Shown here in pieces: positions 36,114 through 47,325 of a stretch of 64,000 nt of DNA. The stretch is from the NCBI GenBank assembly GCA_029747015.1, contig JAKOGI010000826.1:16001-80000 (forward strand). Direction: 5' to 3'. The notes under the pieces were generated by a model. The model was not told the DNA's origin, ran no database searches, and worked only from the letters and a program-made list of their open reading frames with translations. Both the position numbers and the translations under genes were made by a program. Source of the stretch: Carnegiea gigantea. Taxonomy: Eukaryota > Streptophyta > Magnoliopsida > Caryophyllales > Cactaceae. How positions within the stretch are numbered: position 1 is the stretch's first letter; the number at the start of each line of letters is the position of its first letter.

Positions 36114-37486
36114 TGTTAGCAGTTTTAATTACCGCAAGTGCACGGCGTAGCTGTAGCTAGCAACCGGCAAGTACGGGTCGAATCCACAGGGAACTTGGCT
36201 TCAATTACTGGAACTAATTAGACAACTCAAGCTAGGTGATCACAAAAGGGTTTTTGAGAATTAAACTAAGGAATTTAGACGATTAAACAGTGAATCAAAC
36301 AGCAGAATGGAAGACACCTAGGTTGGAATTAACGACACGAATATGCTAGTAAATCAGATACTAACCCAATCAAACAATCCTAAGCATGTATCACGAATGG
36401 ATAGATTGCCGATTAAGCCCATCCCCTCCCTCTCTCAAGGGTCGAAGACTAATCCTAGAATCATAGTTGCCTATTTTCATGGGACTGAAAGTCGAAGGAT
36501 TACAAGGTCTACAATCTCAAATCCCAATTAAAGCTTAACTATTCTCATGTTAAAACCTTAATCGTGTACTAAGTCGCACTAGGTAAAGGTTCCGTCTCTC
36601 AACGCTCCCCTAAACCCCAATAAAAAGGATGAATGTTCTTTCGAGCATTTCATCGAACAGGTGGCGTGCAAAGTAGAATTCGCAATTACAAACAAAGGGA
36701 AAGCATGGATTGGGCTAGTTCATAGTTCAACAATACATATTCAGCGTTAATCCCAACCTAAGTTGAAGATTTAGCCTACAACCATGTTTGGAACAACAAT
36801 GATACAATCCAAATCAATCGACATTATACTCAAACCTAAAACAATTAAAGAACGAAAGGGAGAGAGAATTGAGAGAGAACCTGAAATAAACCGCATAAAT
36901 CGAAGGTAGAATCAAAACTTCAATTCAAAAGTATAATCCAAGAGTGTCAAGATTAAACTCTAAAACTAAACCTAAAATCGCCTAAAGAGAGTTCTGAGAG
37001 AAAACTGAACGTAAAACTCAGCGTCAAAACTCCCTTCCCTTCAAAACAGCCCCGAAGGAAAATTTAAGTCGCGTCGCGGAACGAGGGTGGCACGGTCGTG
37101 CCACGAGGCACGGCACCACCGTGCCAAATTTCTGGGGAATCGCCAAAACGACTCGGTGAACCGGCCACGTGGACCGTGCCATGTGGCGGCCGGTTCGGGT
37201 TGTCGGGCTTTCGCAGTTTGCCCTGTCTCGTGTGTTCGATTTTCCGAGACTTCCGTGCGACGCTTTTTCGTAGTTTTTCTCGCTTTCTTGGCACTCCTTT
37301 CTGCCAAATATTGTTCATCTTTCCGTTTCTTCAATGAAGTTCCTGAAAATATCGAAAGATGTTATATGAGTTAAAAGTATGCAAAAGGAGGCCGATTTGA
37401 CCCTTCCTTAACACAATTAAACGTGAAAATGGGGGAGGAAATGGGTCAAATAGGGGCTAAAAATAGTGCAGAATAGAAGTTCATCA
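36114..37486 (-). repeat. 5' LTR of TR-GAG element
   Basis: 1373 bp, same ends as the partner at 30144. The palindromic GGCACGG block is shorter and rearranged (about 37087-37190). Followed by the ATGAG duplication. Confidence 0.92.
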
Positions 37487-37491
37487 ATGAG

Positions 37492-38335
37492 TTGGCCCGA
37501 CAACTCTAGGTGTCCCAATGTACGCGTTGCTCCACAACCGTACTTGGTTAATTGATCCTCCGATTAATCAACCCAACCCAATACAAAGAATTACAATAAC
37601 CATTTGATCAATAACAAAACAACTCTCAATAGATAATAATTAAATAAACTAGCAAGAGAGAGTAAGATATCGGTAAGTGAATGATCTTTCAATATGAGCT
37701 CTTGTATTTTTATCTTGCAACACTTTCAGCTGTAAATGTCTCCCTATTTATAGCCAATGATGTTAGAGAGGTTGGGAGGTCATTAAGGAAGGCGTTCGTT
37801 GCATTTGAAAATGAAAATTGGATGATCTTTAATATGATTTCAAGGTCTTAAGATGCAGTTGTCAAGCCCTTAAATTCTTGTAGTTTGCTCAACAGCCACA
37901 ATCTTTATTTTCAACGGCTACTTGCTTGATTTTAGGCTAGAGATCTTGCTGATAATGTTATCTAATAGCTTATTTGAGCAAGCAACAATCTTTAAAATAT
38001 GATCTCAAAAAATATTACCAACACTTACACAAATCTTGGCTATTTCAAAAGTATTGACACACAGAGAATCATAATTTCATAATCAAATTTGAATTACAAA
38101 ATATAATATCATAAATATCACATATTCAAATTTGAATACTAAACTATCCCAAAGATATTACGGCTAAGCAATACTGACATGCCAATATCCATTTTAGAAA
38201 TATAGCACGTTTAAATAATAGTAATTCTAAGGTAGATCCAATTATAATATAATAAGCATACCAGTGGACCAACTTCTTTTTGTCTTTCACCAAAACGTAT
38301 TCATAAAATACATTGTAAGTTTGAGGAAGCTAACA
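37492..38335 (-). repeat. Copia-family LTR, 5' part (split)
   Basis: This is the continuation of the LTR begun at 29901. It shares GTACGCGTTGCTCC, GATTAATCAACCCAACCC and the (plus-sense) end GAGGAAGCTAACA with the copia LTRs at 18.6-23.7 kb. Together the two pieces make about 1087 bp, a full LTR. Flanking pentamers AATTA and AACTC do not match well. Confidence 0.85.
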
Positions 38336-39439
38336 AACTCCACCAAATTTGAAGTTTAATTTGATGGTTAAAGATTAAGAAATTTGTTTTAATATTATAC
38401 ATCATATAGCATATATATAGAAATCTTTTGACCTCACCAATGTAGTTTTTCATTTAAAAGAACCCTCACCTGGATTGATGCCTCTTAATTAGATCTAACT
38501 TTAGGGACTTTACTAGCTACATGCAGAGTCTAAAAACCTCTCCTTGATTAACCTTTACGGCTTTACCTATCCTGCTTTTCCGCTGTATACCTTCTCTATG
38601 ATTTGTGATTATATGGGCTCTTAATTTATTGAGTTACAGCACAGAAAATTAGCTTTCGTATGGCGTGGAAATTCCTGGCTGATTGTTTGCTGCAAGCTAG
38701 CCTGCGGCCCATACCCATCGCAGTTAAGACGCCATCATCACTAAATTATTGGGACACCATCATGTGGACCTCAGACGACAATTTGCCATTCTACCTAAAA
38801 TCATTCATGTGAAGTTGATATGCCAATGATGGAAATCAGTTTCACACTATGCATTGGCACGTTTGTGATCAGAGCCAATAAATTTCATTACTGCCTACGC
38901 TTATCATCCTATTCTATATCACCCATATGCATGTATGCGTGGTACGCGTTCGCCCTTACCTTACCGATGAATCAAACATCGGGTTGAATTTCATGGCTGC
39001 ATCTGAGTGAAGGGTCCTTTTGCCACAATGGGCATACGTACCTACGTACAAGGCCATTAAGTCAAAAGAAAAACTACTGGTAAACATGGGACCTATCACA
39101 AATTTGGCTCTGATAATCATACCTTTTTATATGGAAGGAAAAGGTTAAAGTTATTGGGCGAAAGAAGTTCCAACTTTGACATATCTTGCGCAATATGTGC
39201 CTGTATAGATCGAAGAATCAGACGCTTACATTCGTTTAAAATGTCCTTTGGCTCAGCCAATTCGGAAGGGGAGTGGAGTGGAGTAAATGTGAAAGCTTTG
39301 GGATGGTTTTTTTTAAATTTTTTTTTTAAATTTTTTAGGCCGTTGCCGCAGTGCATCCAGTCTGCAATTGAAGGCTGGATCGATGGAGAGGACTTTGAGA
39401 AGCTTGCTGGTGTGGTGGGGGAGATTTGAAATGCTAGAT
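38336..39439. other. No gene seen
   Basis: Spacer. The first bases, in minus sense, read CAAATTTGGTGGAGTT directly before the LTR, which resembles a copia purine tract. Some of this stretch could therefore be residual internal sequence of a truncated copia element. The frames at 39117-39470 overlap on opposite strands and show no known domain. Confidence 0.4.
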
Positions 39440-39640
39440 ATTGGTTTTGTTCAAAAATCAACTTAACCAAAAGTTTAAACTAATGGTTGAAGATCTAGGA
39501 ATTGGTTTTATACTCGAACACGCCTCCTTAGGTGAATGTCCTTTGGACTTGAAGTTTGGGTGCTATAAAGGCTCCTCCATATCTTGTGCAATAAATATGG
39601 AAACTGCTGAAATTCGAATTTGGGACATCTTAGTCAGAAA
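39440..39640. repeat. Dispersed repeat, third copy
   Basis: It matches 28130-28420 in the phrases given there. Here it directly abuts the LINE tail, so it may have been carried with it or formed an insertion junction. Confidence 0.45.
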
Positions 39641-39931
39641 GACTCAGATAAAATATTTAAGAACCATGGACGTGGAAGCAAATGGTTCAGCCATGTAAAA
39701 AGGAGTGTGGACGCTCCAGTGAGGAGATGTGAGAAGATTAACATCCCCAAAGGGAAAAGAGGGAGGGGTCGTCCAAAGAAGAATTTGAACGAAGTGATTA
39801 GAGAGGACTTGAAAGTTGTCAGGCTGACGGAGGACATGGTTCAGGATAGGAGACTATGGCAAGATAGGATTAAGATCTTAGATATAGCAGAGAGGTGGCT
39901 TCGTAGTTGTCTTTCGATTATGGTAGGGTAG
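39640..39931 (+). pseudogene. LINE ORF2 C-terminal fragment
   Basis: The frame reads WFSHVKRSVDAPVRRCEK, then KRGRGRPKKN, then LTEDMVQDRRLW and ends RIKILDIAERW. This is the conserved C-terminal tail of plant LINE ORF2 proteins, just after the reverse-transcriptase region. Only about 95 codons remain, and the upstream reverse transcriptase is absent, consistent with 5' truncation during LINE insertion. The LINE 3' untranslated sequence is split by the CACTA element and resumes at 43636. Confidence 0.85.
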
Positions 39932-40229
39932 GTTTAGTTATTGTTTTTCCACTACAAAAAAAAGGTTATACTTCCACACTTATTTAACCACACTTGAGTA
40001 AGCATAGCAGGAAAATAAATACCCAATACTATCCCCACACATAATAAGTGCGGATAAATGTAACCACGCTTATAAGCGTGGTAGTAAGATAATAATGTAT
40101 GCCCACACATATTAAGTGTGGAGAATTGCCTATCATAAATATGAAACAATTAGCGCAGATATTAAGTGTGGTAACCAATTTATTTAATTTTTTAAAATTG
40201 TTTCAGCTCCAAGCCTTTCCCCCAGGCGT

Positions 40230-42910
40230 GCACAGCACGTGAGTTTCAATCCCCCTCCCCTTCACTCTCTCTCTCCTCTCTGTAAAGAAACCCGAAACCC
40301 CCAAACCCGGTAAACCCAACCTCGACCTCCATCACCCACCATCTCTCTTTCTCATCTCCTCTCTCTCTCTAACTCGAACACCTCACACATCCACCATCAT
40401 CTTCATCCGCGATTCAAGCACAGGGCGCCAGCATAGCACACAGCTTGCTTCATCTTCACCATCCGCGACTTCCCCAATCGAACGGCAGAGAAGCGAAGTA
40501 GGGCTTGGTATATATGAGAGCAGCGACACCATTGAAGAGGAGAGTAGGTAATTTTAGTGTTTAATTTAGGGTTAGATTAGGGTCAATTTAAGTTTAGATT
40601 TGGTTTTAATTTCGATTTTATTTCGATTTTCAGAATTAGGGTTTCATGGATTTCGGTTTGCCTAGCTTCGAATTTCTTGTAATTATGCTATAATTTCGAG
40701 TTTCCCAGTAGCAATTCACAATACTAGTTCGACTTTGCAAAAATTGAATGTTAGTTTGTCAAATTTCGTTCGAATCCCCCTCCCCTGTTTTTATGTTCGT
40801 GCAACCATCCATGGTGAATCCGCCATTTTTGAAGAATTTTGAAGCTTGTGCGTCACTGAGGTCTGGGTTCTGCTTCGGTTTGTTTTCAGTTCCTTAGCTG
40901 TTCTATTAATTTTACAATGTTGAATGATGATGATTTCGATTTTGATTTAATGAGTTAGCATCGTTTATAGTTGATTGATTGTGGTGATACAGTTGTGCTA
41001 TGTTTAGTTGTTGGTGATAATATTTCTAGCTGGGTGTTCGACTATGGAGATTGAGTTTTGAAAAGTTGATTGTTGGTGGTGAGGTGGTGATTGTGCCTGA
41101 ATTGTTGTGCTCTATTTTTCTCCCCTTCTCCTCGTGATTTAGTCGGTTCAAATGGCTTGCGATTGATGTTATAAATTGATGCTGAAAATCGAATCTGGTA
41201 GCTTGATAGAAGGTGTTAGCTGAAGGTTGATTTTAGATTGTGGGTTTTAGCTTTAGTAAACTGATGTTGAGTAATTTTATGTGGGCGATTATTTTGAGCA
41301 AATTTTGAATGGAATACATTTGGAAGCAACTAGCTATAATAATCATGTTCGCTGTTGTTGTGAACCTTTGTTTTGCATTTTGCCTTTTCTTATTCTTAGA
41401 TGTCATGCAGCAAAGGGAGAAATCTTGGTTTGCTAGTTCCCTGAGATCAAGGATGCAGTATTTGAGTCCAGATCTGGGTCTACCCTCCATTAATGAGGAG
41501 TTGCCTAAGAATATCAGTTTGGATCCTTCTGTTGGTCCAGTGGGTACATTTTGTCTGCTGGTTCTTGATCCAGAAAAGGTTCTTCCATCATGTTAATGTT
41601 TAAGTTGCATAGGTGTACTATGAAGCTTATTCATCTTGCCAGCCTCATTTTCCCTTTATTTTGCAGGTGGATTACTTGAAGCTGAAGACCAATACGAGGC
41701 AAGTCTTTGAATGTAGCGGAAGTTTACATGGAGATAGATGCTGGACTTTAGGGAGAATCAACCCATAGCCACTTTTTTTTGGTTCTTTGTTGTAAGAATG
41801 TGATCACTTGATGAGTGTCAATGTGTCTATTGATTTTAGGTTCTGGGCATGCCTTCAAGATTTATGCACATCTAACTGTTATTTTAAAAGTTCAAACATT
41901 CTTGAGGTGCAATGGTTTGAAAGTTACTTTCACGAATCAGAGGTCTCTATCACTCCCCTTCATATTTGGTGATGCTGCATTGTGTGTATATCTTGCAAAA
42001 AGAAAGAAACGTTTTCCACTAGATGAGTATTGCATTTTATGACACCAGCCCTCCTGTATTTCCTCTCCTTTTGCAGCCTCACAGGAAGGTAGATTCGTAC
42101 ATGTTTTTGTATCATGCAGTTCATCTGCCTTTACTGTCAGTTAGAGTATAGGTTCTTTATGCATATTGTTCTACGAAGCTAGGTGTCTCAGGCTGTTTGT
42201 TTTACCCATGTTCTTTCCAGTGCACTGCCTGTGGCTTATCAAAGTTATCCATTTTATGTCCTCCCAGACTTTTCAGTGAATTTACCCCTTAAGGGAATTG
42301 TAGTTTTCGGCTGAATTCTCAGTGGTTGCTCGCTCACATGTATCTTATTCTTCAGTAACTCTGCCATAAACAGTTGTCGCATCAAGCCTTTTCTAGTTTG
42401 GCATGAGCACAAAAGTTTGTCAAATCTCTACAGAGCTGCAGTCCAGGGGTGTTACAATGTGCAGGACTGTGTGTATCTAGCAGGAGTGGTACAAATTGCA
42501 ATATTTTTTTTTTCGAAGTTTTAATTATTTGTCATCATTTTTTAATATTATTTTTCTCTAATATCGTTCTTTAGAGAACACGGAACTCATATTATTTTTT
42601 TTTCTAAGTTCTAATTTTTTATTTTCATCGTCCTTGTAGGCTATGGGAATTTGCAAACGTAAGGTTGAACCAAGTATGTTAGATATGGTGCTTCGTGAAA
42701 AATTGGACGAAATTACACTTGTAAGTTTATCACTTCTTTCTGCAGTATATAACAATGTCTTCTATTTTCAAGATGATTGATGTTTGCTTCAATTTCTATA
42801 ATGTGGAGTGATATTTATTCTAATGGATTGATTTGGTATTTTTAGGTGACAACCAAGGGAAATGTGCAACGAGAAGGGACAAGAAATGGAGGAAATATTA
42901 GCCCTTGATT
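40230..42910 (+). other. Gene-like cargo of the CACTA element
   Basis: A pyrimidine-rich, CTC-repeat leader (40250-40400) is followed by a possible donor AGTAG/GTAATTTT near 40550. Candidate exons follow after a TTCTTAG acceptor near 41399, giving QQREKSWFASSLRSRMQYL and SINEELPKNISLDPSVGPVG, then after TTTGCAG near 41667 giving VDYLKLKTNTR. Two late pieces, near 42641-42720 and 42847-42909, have plausible splice sites and end in a stop. I do not recognise the protein. The architecture suggests host exons and introns captured by a non-autonomous CACTA element, but it could be a fragment of the element's own non-transposase gene. Confidence 0.35.
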
Positions 42911-43129
42911 CCCCTCTCTCATTTAGACGTTACACATGGATTTTAGTTTAGAAACTCTTACTTATTTGCTATGTATTTATGTCACATTCTTAGAACATAT
43001 TTTCAGTCTTAGGATGCGTCCGGGATATTTCATTTCTATTTTACTATCACAGTACTTGTGATGTCTTGATAGCAACAATTATTCCAATAATTATTATGAT
43101 TTTGTCGTATTATTTTTGTAATTTTATAG

Positions 43130-43133
<4 letters not shown>

Positions 43134-43177
<44 letters not shown>
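43134..43177. repeat. (TA)n microsatellite in CACTA element
   Basis: An uninterrupted TA run of more than 40 bases between the gene-like cargo and the right subterminal repeats. Confidence 0.95.
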
Positions 43178-43178
<1 letters not shown>

Positions 43179-43635
43179 GCTAAAATGCTCAAAATTTTTA
43201 ATTTATGAAGGTTTATATTATTACCAAAAATTGAAAACTTATTGAAGGCACCAAAAGTTGCTAAAAAAGTTCCCACCAAATTATTTACGAATTCGTTCAA
43301 AAAATAGTTGTGTAAAAGTTAGTTGAATAGGTTCAAGTTGCAACACTTATAAGAGCAGTGACAAGCAGCGTAATGTTTACAATGAGCTAAATTTTCCCAC
43401 ACTTATATGCGCAACACATTACCCACGTATACATATGTGAGGAAAGATATCATTCCCCACACTTATAAGTGTGGGAAACGTAAACCTTGCTGCGGATATC
43501 AAGTGCGGGGAATATTTCCCCACTCTTTCAATCGGCACGCTTAGCTTAAGTGCGGCGAAGAATACTTGCTGCACATATATCCGTGGGCAAATACAATTTT
43601 AAGTGTGGAGAAGGACAGTTTTTCCTGTAGTGTTC

Positions 43636-44030
43636 GGATGTTGTGTTTGTATGTAGGTAGGACTTGTATCTGAGAAAAAACATTGTTTGCCTACGTCTGT
43701 TGACTAAGGTATGGTACCTTTCTCTACTTTGTTGTGCTAATGTTTTCATAGTTATTGCCCCTGATTTTATTAGTACTCTTTAGTTCAATTCTGTGATGCT
43801 TATCCTTAATTTTGCTCCATAAAACGTGTTCACTAAATCCTTCCTCTATAAAATATTTCCACAAAATCCTTCTCCTATAAAATGTTTTTACAAAATCTTA
43901 TTTTGTGAGTCTCTTGGAATCAGCCTCTCAACGGGCAGTCATGCCGGTTGAGTTAAGGTTACCTACATTTGGATCTCCCTACACTCTGCGAAAGCGGTAC
44001 CCACGCTAGAAGGTGTTGTTGTTGGACGTG
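43636..44030 (+). mobile_element. LINE 3' untranslated tail (resumed)
   Basis: Continuation after the CACTA insertion. It has GGAATCAGCCTCTCAACGGG and CTACATTTGGATCTCCCTAC and ends in GTTGTTGTTGG near 44025. The LINE remnant near 12150-12260 has the diverged counterparts GGAATCGGCCTCTACATAGC and a GTTGTTGTTATTG tail. Confidence 0.7.
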
Positions 44031-44759
44031 GAAGCAGAACTTTGGTGCTCTTAAATAGGGATCATAGTATAAATATATATCAGTTGCATATTTTGAATAT
44101 CGGAATATGGATGATGTGCTACAATACCTCACCATTGATGGCTATACCTGATATTGTCTATGTCATGCATATGTTTTCTAGTTTAAGCATGCTTCGAATT
44201 CGCGCACCACTCACCTACATTATGTCATGAATATTTCCAAGTATTTGTAGGGTATTGCTAATCATGGACTTTTCTTCAACTCCAATTCCAAGACAGAGCT
44301 CATGTTGGGCGAGTGTCCTAATGCCTGCTGCACCAATCTGGTATCCTAGCAAGCCAAAAAGCACCCCACAATTTTACGATATTCTATTGAAGCTAATTAA
44401 ACATGGAGTTGCTGCATGCATTGTTGTTGAGATCCAATGGCTTCCACGGCTTCTTTTGCACCTAGGTGTATTTGTTCAAGTCCATGAATGTTTGTTGTGA
44501 GGTAATGTCTCCACCACTTACCTTGTTGTCAATTCGGTGATTCACAATCGTAGCAAACACATCTAGGTCAACTATCACTTTGTGCATGAAATGGCTGTTG
44601 AATGACATCTACAAGATCATCACGTATCCTCTCAGAGCTAACATTTTCCCATATTATTGGTAATGAATTTGATTGGTTGAAAAAATCTAACCTAACCATA
44701 CATTATTTATAAGCAGAAACATTTAATGATAGGAATAATTTCGTATAATGTTTGGGGCC
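44031..44759. other. No gene seen
   Basis: Two short forward frames (44042-44230 and 44255-44500) lack recognisable domains or splice context. No repeat ends were paired. Confidence 0.4.
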
Positions 44760-45100
44760 GGGGGACTCAGAATAAGCTAACCTATAATGACACAGGAACG
44801 TAATTTGGAGGCATTTGACAAAAAATTTTTTCTTAAGAGTTTTTTTGCCAAAAATGAGCATTTTAGGACAAAATTAGTTGGTTGGCTCCTGAAATCTACT
44901 TCTCAAAAAGTTTTTTCTATGAGCTATTTTATAAGATTAGTTGTTCACTCAGATCTTTTACAGAAACAGGTAATTCATCAAACACTTTCTCCTAGAAATA
45001 ACTAATGCAACCGGAATACAAATAGTTATACAAATGGCTAATAGCTAATAAAAACAACTAATGTCTAACAGTTGTTTATCAAATATAGTCCTTGCCCAGT
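44760..45100. mobile_element. MITE remnant of TTTGGCAAAT type
   Basis: The right end AACAGTTGTTTATCAAATAT and the inner words AGCTAATA and TAGTTGTT resemble the MITEs at 2632 and 51711. The left end is eroded. Confidence 0.35.
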
Positions 45101-46069
45101 GTGAACTATGAACCCAAGGTCACAAGGAAATATCATATATCTGATCTGGTAAGAATTATAATATACCATATATACCTTAGTTAAAATACACTTTCTCATG
45201 TATATTTTTAGACTAAGAATTTACCATACTTATTGGACTGCTGATCTTATTGGACAATCTAAAAGACAAGAAGTATCATTATTTTTTTTTCATTTTTTAA
45301 TGAGGTTATGTTCAGTCCCCTCCTCCTCTTCTCTCAAAAAACCCTAGCCTCCTCACGAAAAATCTTAACATTCATCCACTCTAATAAAGGGCTGCTATCC
45401 GCAATAATAATTGCTGGTAGTATGCCCCAATCTTAATACATCTTGAAGTTTTATTCATTTGTCAGGTATTTACTAATATTTTTGTCTCTTTTTTAGTAAA
45501 ATTTCTCTCCAGTTTGTGAGAGTTTGATTGCTTATTTCTCTCACCATTAGTGTGAGTTTGGTTATTCTCACCTTTAGTGTGAGTTAGATTGTTTTCACCG
45601 CTAGTGTGAGTTTGAGTCATTGCCTTTTGCAGTTTATCGTGGATTTGAAAATTTAGAGTGAATTTCTTATCGAGTAGAATTTGAAAATTATTGTATTAGA
45701 TCTACTTTTTTTTAATTAAGGAATGAATCAACAATAGAATTTCATATGATTCTAATATGAAGATCTTTCTTTTAAGTGTAATCTACCACGTTAATTGGAC
45801 ATCTACTTCATGAAATTATACTATGGCTCGCCGATATTCGGAAAAGATGCATTGACATCAAAGAATGCGATTGGTAGTAAGAATGCTGTTACAAGTTTAG
45901 CGCCGATCAATAGTATATTTACTGTTAACTTTATGAAGAGAATTATTCAAGTTGATGTTTTAGATTTACTTTTGTTAGGAGATATTCATTGTATATGCCA
46001 TATAGCTTTTCATTAATGGATTATCCCTATTTCTTATTAATAAAAAAATGTTAGCAAGGTCATATATGG
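45101..46069. other. No gene seen
   Basis: A small imperfect repeat of GTGTGAGTTTG-like phrases (about 45510-45615) alternates with CTCACCNTTAGT words. Nothing else was supported. Confidence 0.4.
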
Positions 46070-46241
46070 ACCTATTTAAGATCCACAAATGCAAAAGATC
46101 GATATGGGTGTAGTTGGATCTAATTTTCTTAGATCTAATGAGTTTTGGTTAGATCTAGATCGGGATCTAAGAAAATAAAAATGGGCATGGATCTAGGCAG
46201 ATTTGATCCAAATCTGGGTTATTGCTATCCTTAACGTTATT
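46070..46241. mobile_element. hAT-type terminus with AGATCTAG words
   Basis: Dense GGATCTAA, TAGATCTAGATC and GATCCAAATC words end in TATTGCTATCCTTA, close to the terminus and subterminal style of the complete element at 47326..48192. No left end was identified. Confidence 0.4.
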
Positions 46242-47317
46242 TACCTCTGCGACCCATGCAACATATGAAACGAGCAATCAATTAGGACTGTAACACCCCA
46301 ACCATTTGTATGTGTATCATTGGCAGTCTAAAGGAATAATGTCAAGTTTATTAGCTCTATGCCTTCAAAATATTTCAACAATGCCTTCCACTTTTGGAAT
46401 TGGTGGTTTGAGTCATAAGTCCAATTCTTCGATTGTAACACTGGTTTGTACCATATCCGAACCATGAAACCCAACTAATCAAATGAACTTCAAGTCATTC
46501 CATTTGGTATCTTGTTGATTTGGAATCCAGATCAAGTTAAGTCTCCCTACTTTAAAACCTGAACTCATATTATATAATTGAGCTCTAGATATAATAACAA
46601 CAACAAATCTTAGTGTAGCTTCTACTTTTGCGAGTTTTGGAAAATCCATACATATGTAACTTTATTTCTATAGATATCTCTGCATGCAGAAATTCTATTC
46701 GAAGAGACCCACATAAAAAAAAGTTTCAAGAAAACAATAGAAACTGAAAATCTTTCGAAAAACAAAAGGTAATACACACATGACATGTTGACATTAAATA
46801 CATATGAAAACAATAGCATAAGGAAATAAGAGTAATTCGTTCAACAAGAGGTGGGATAATAATAATCTAGCCAAGATTAGACTATTACTAGCATATAAAA
46901 GTGCAGCAAATACATGAAATAATAATAATCAGCATGACACAACAATATTTTCTACGTACTTAATTAGAAGCCAGAAGAAGGAAGCACAGTAAGCTATTTA
47001 TGGTCGACAATCGAAATCCTAGATCTCTTCAAAATTTCTATCCTAAATGACATCCTTTGTAAGTCGTAAATAATTTATATCATATGTAATCATTTCGTTT
47101 CATCTGTTATTTGATCGTCACCTGCTTCGTCAATTTAAACTCGAGATTGGCAAATTAAAACTGCTTCAAGAAGGTCAATTTATCAAAGGCATGATTCAAT
47201 TCGAATAATTAAAATTTGATTATTGATCAACAACCGCTTCCAATCCCTTTTTCTCTCTCTTGGGGTAGGAAAAAACCCTTGCATTGCTTTCTTATATTCT
47301 TGTTCAATACCACATAG
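46242..47317. other. No gene seen
   Basis: AT-rich spacer with only short frames lacking domains. Confidence 0.5.
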
Positions 47318-47325
47318 GTTGGGAA

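Larger units (their letters stand above)
30144..37486 (-). mobile_element. Gag-only Ty3/gypsy (TR-GAG) element
   Basis: Two LTRs of 1430 and 1373 bp surround a 4.5 kb interior with a gag-protease reading frame only. The 5-bp target duplication ATGAG is perfect (30139-30143 and 37487-37491). The Asp-tRNA primer site, long gag frame and DLGAS protease resemble Athila-type elements. Reverse transcriptase, RNase H and integrase are absent, as in terminal-repeat retrotransposons with only a gag domain, which depend on enzymes from other elements. By eye the LTRs differ by a few percent at most, nearly all transitions, so this is the youngest large insertion here. It sits inside a copia-family LTR. 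Confidence 0.92.
39950..43632. mobile_element. CACTA (En/Spm-like) element
   Basis: Left end CACTACAAAAAAAAGG and right end (reverse-complemented) CACTACAGGAAAAACTG are flanked by a perfect 3-bp duplication TTC (39947-39949 and 43633-43635). The first 200 and last 250 bases carry inverted copies of CCACACTTATAAGTGTGG-like words, the subterminal repeats typical of this superfamily. It is 3683 bp long with no TNP2-type transposase visible. The interior looks like an intron-containing host gene fragment. It interrupts a LINE 3' end. Confidence 0.9.
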
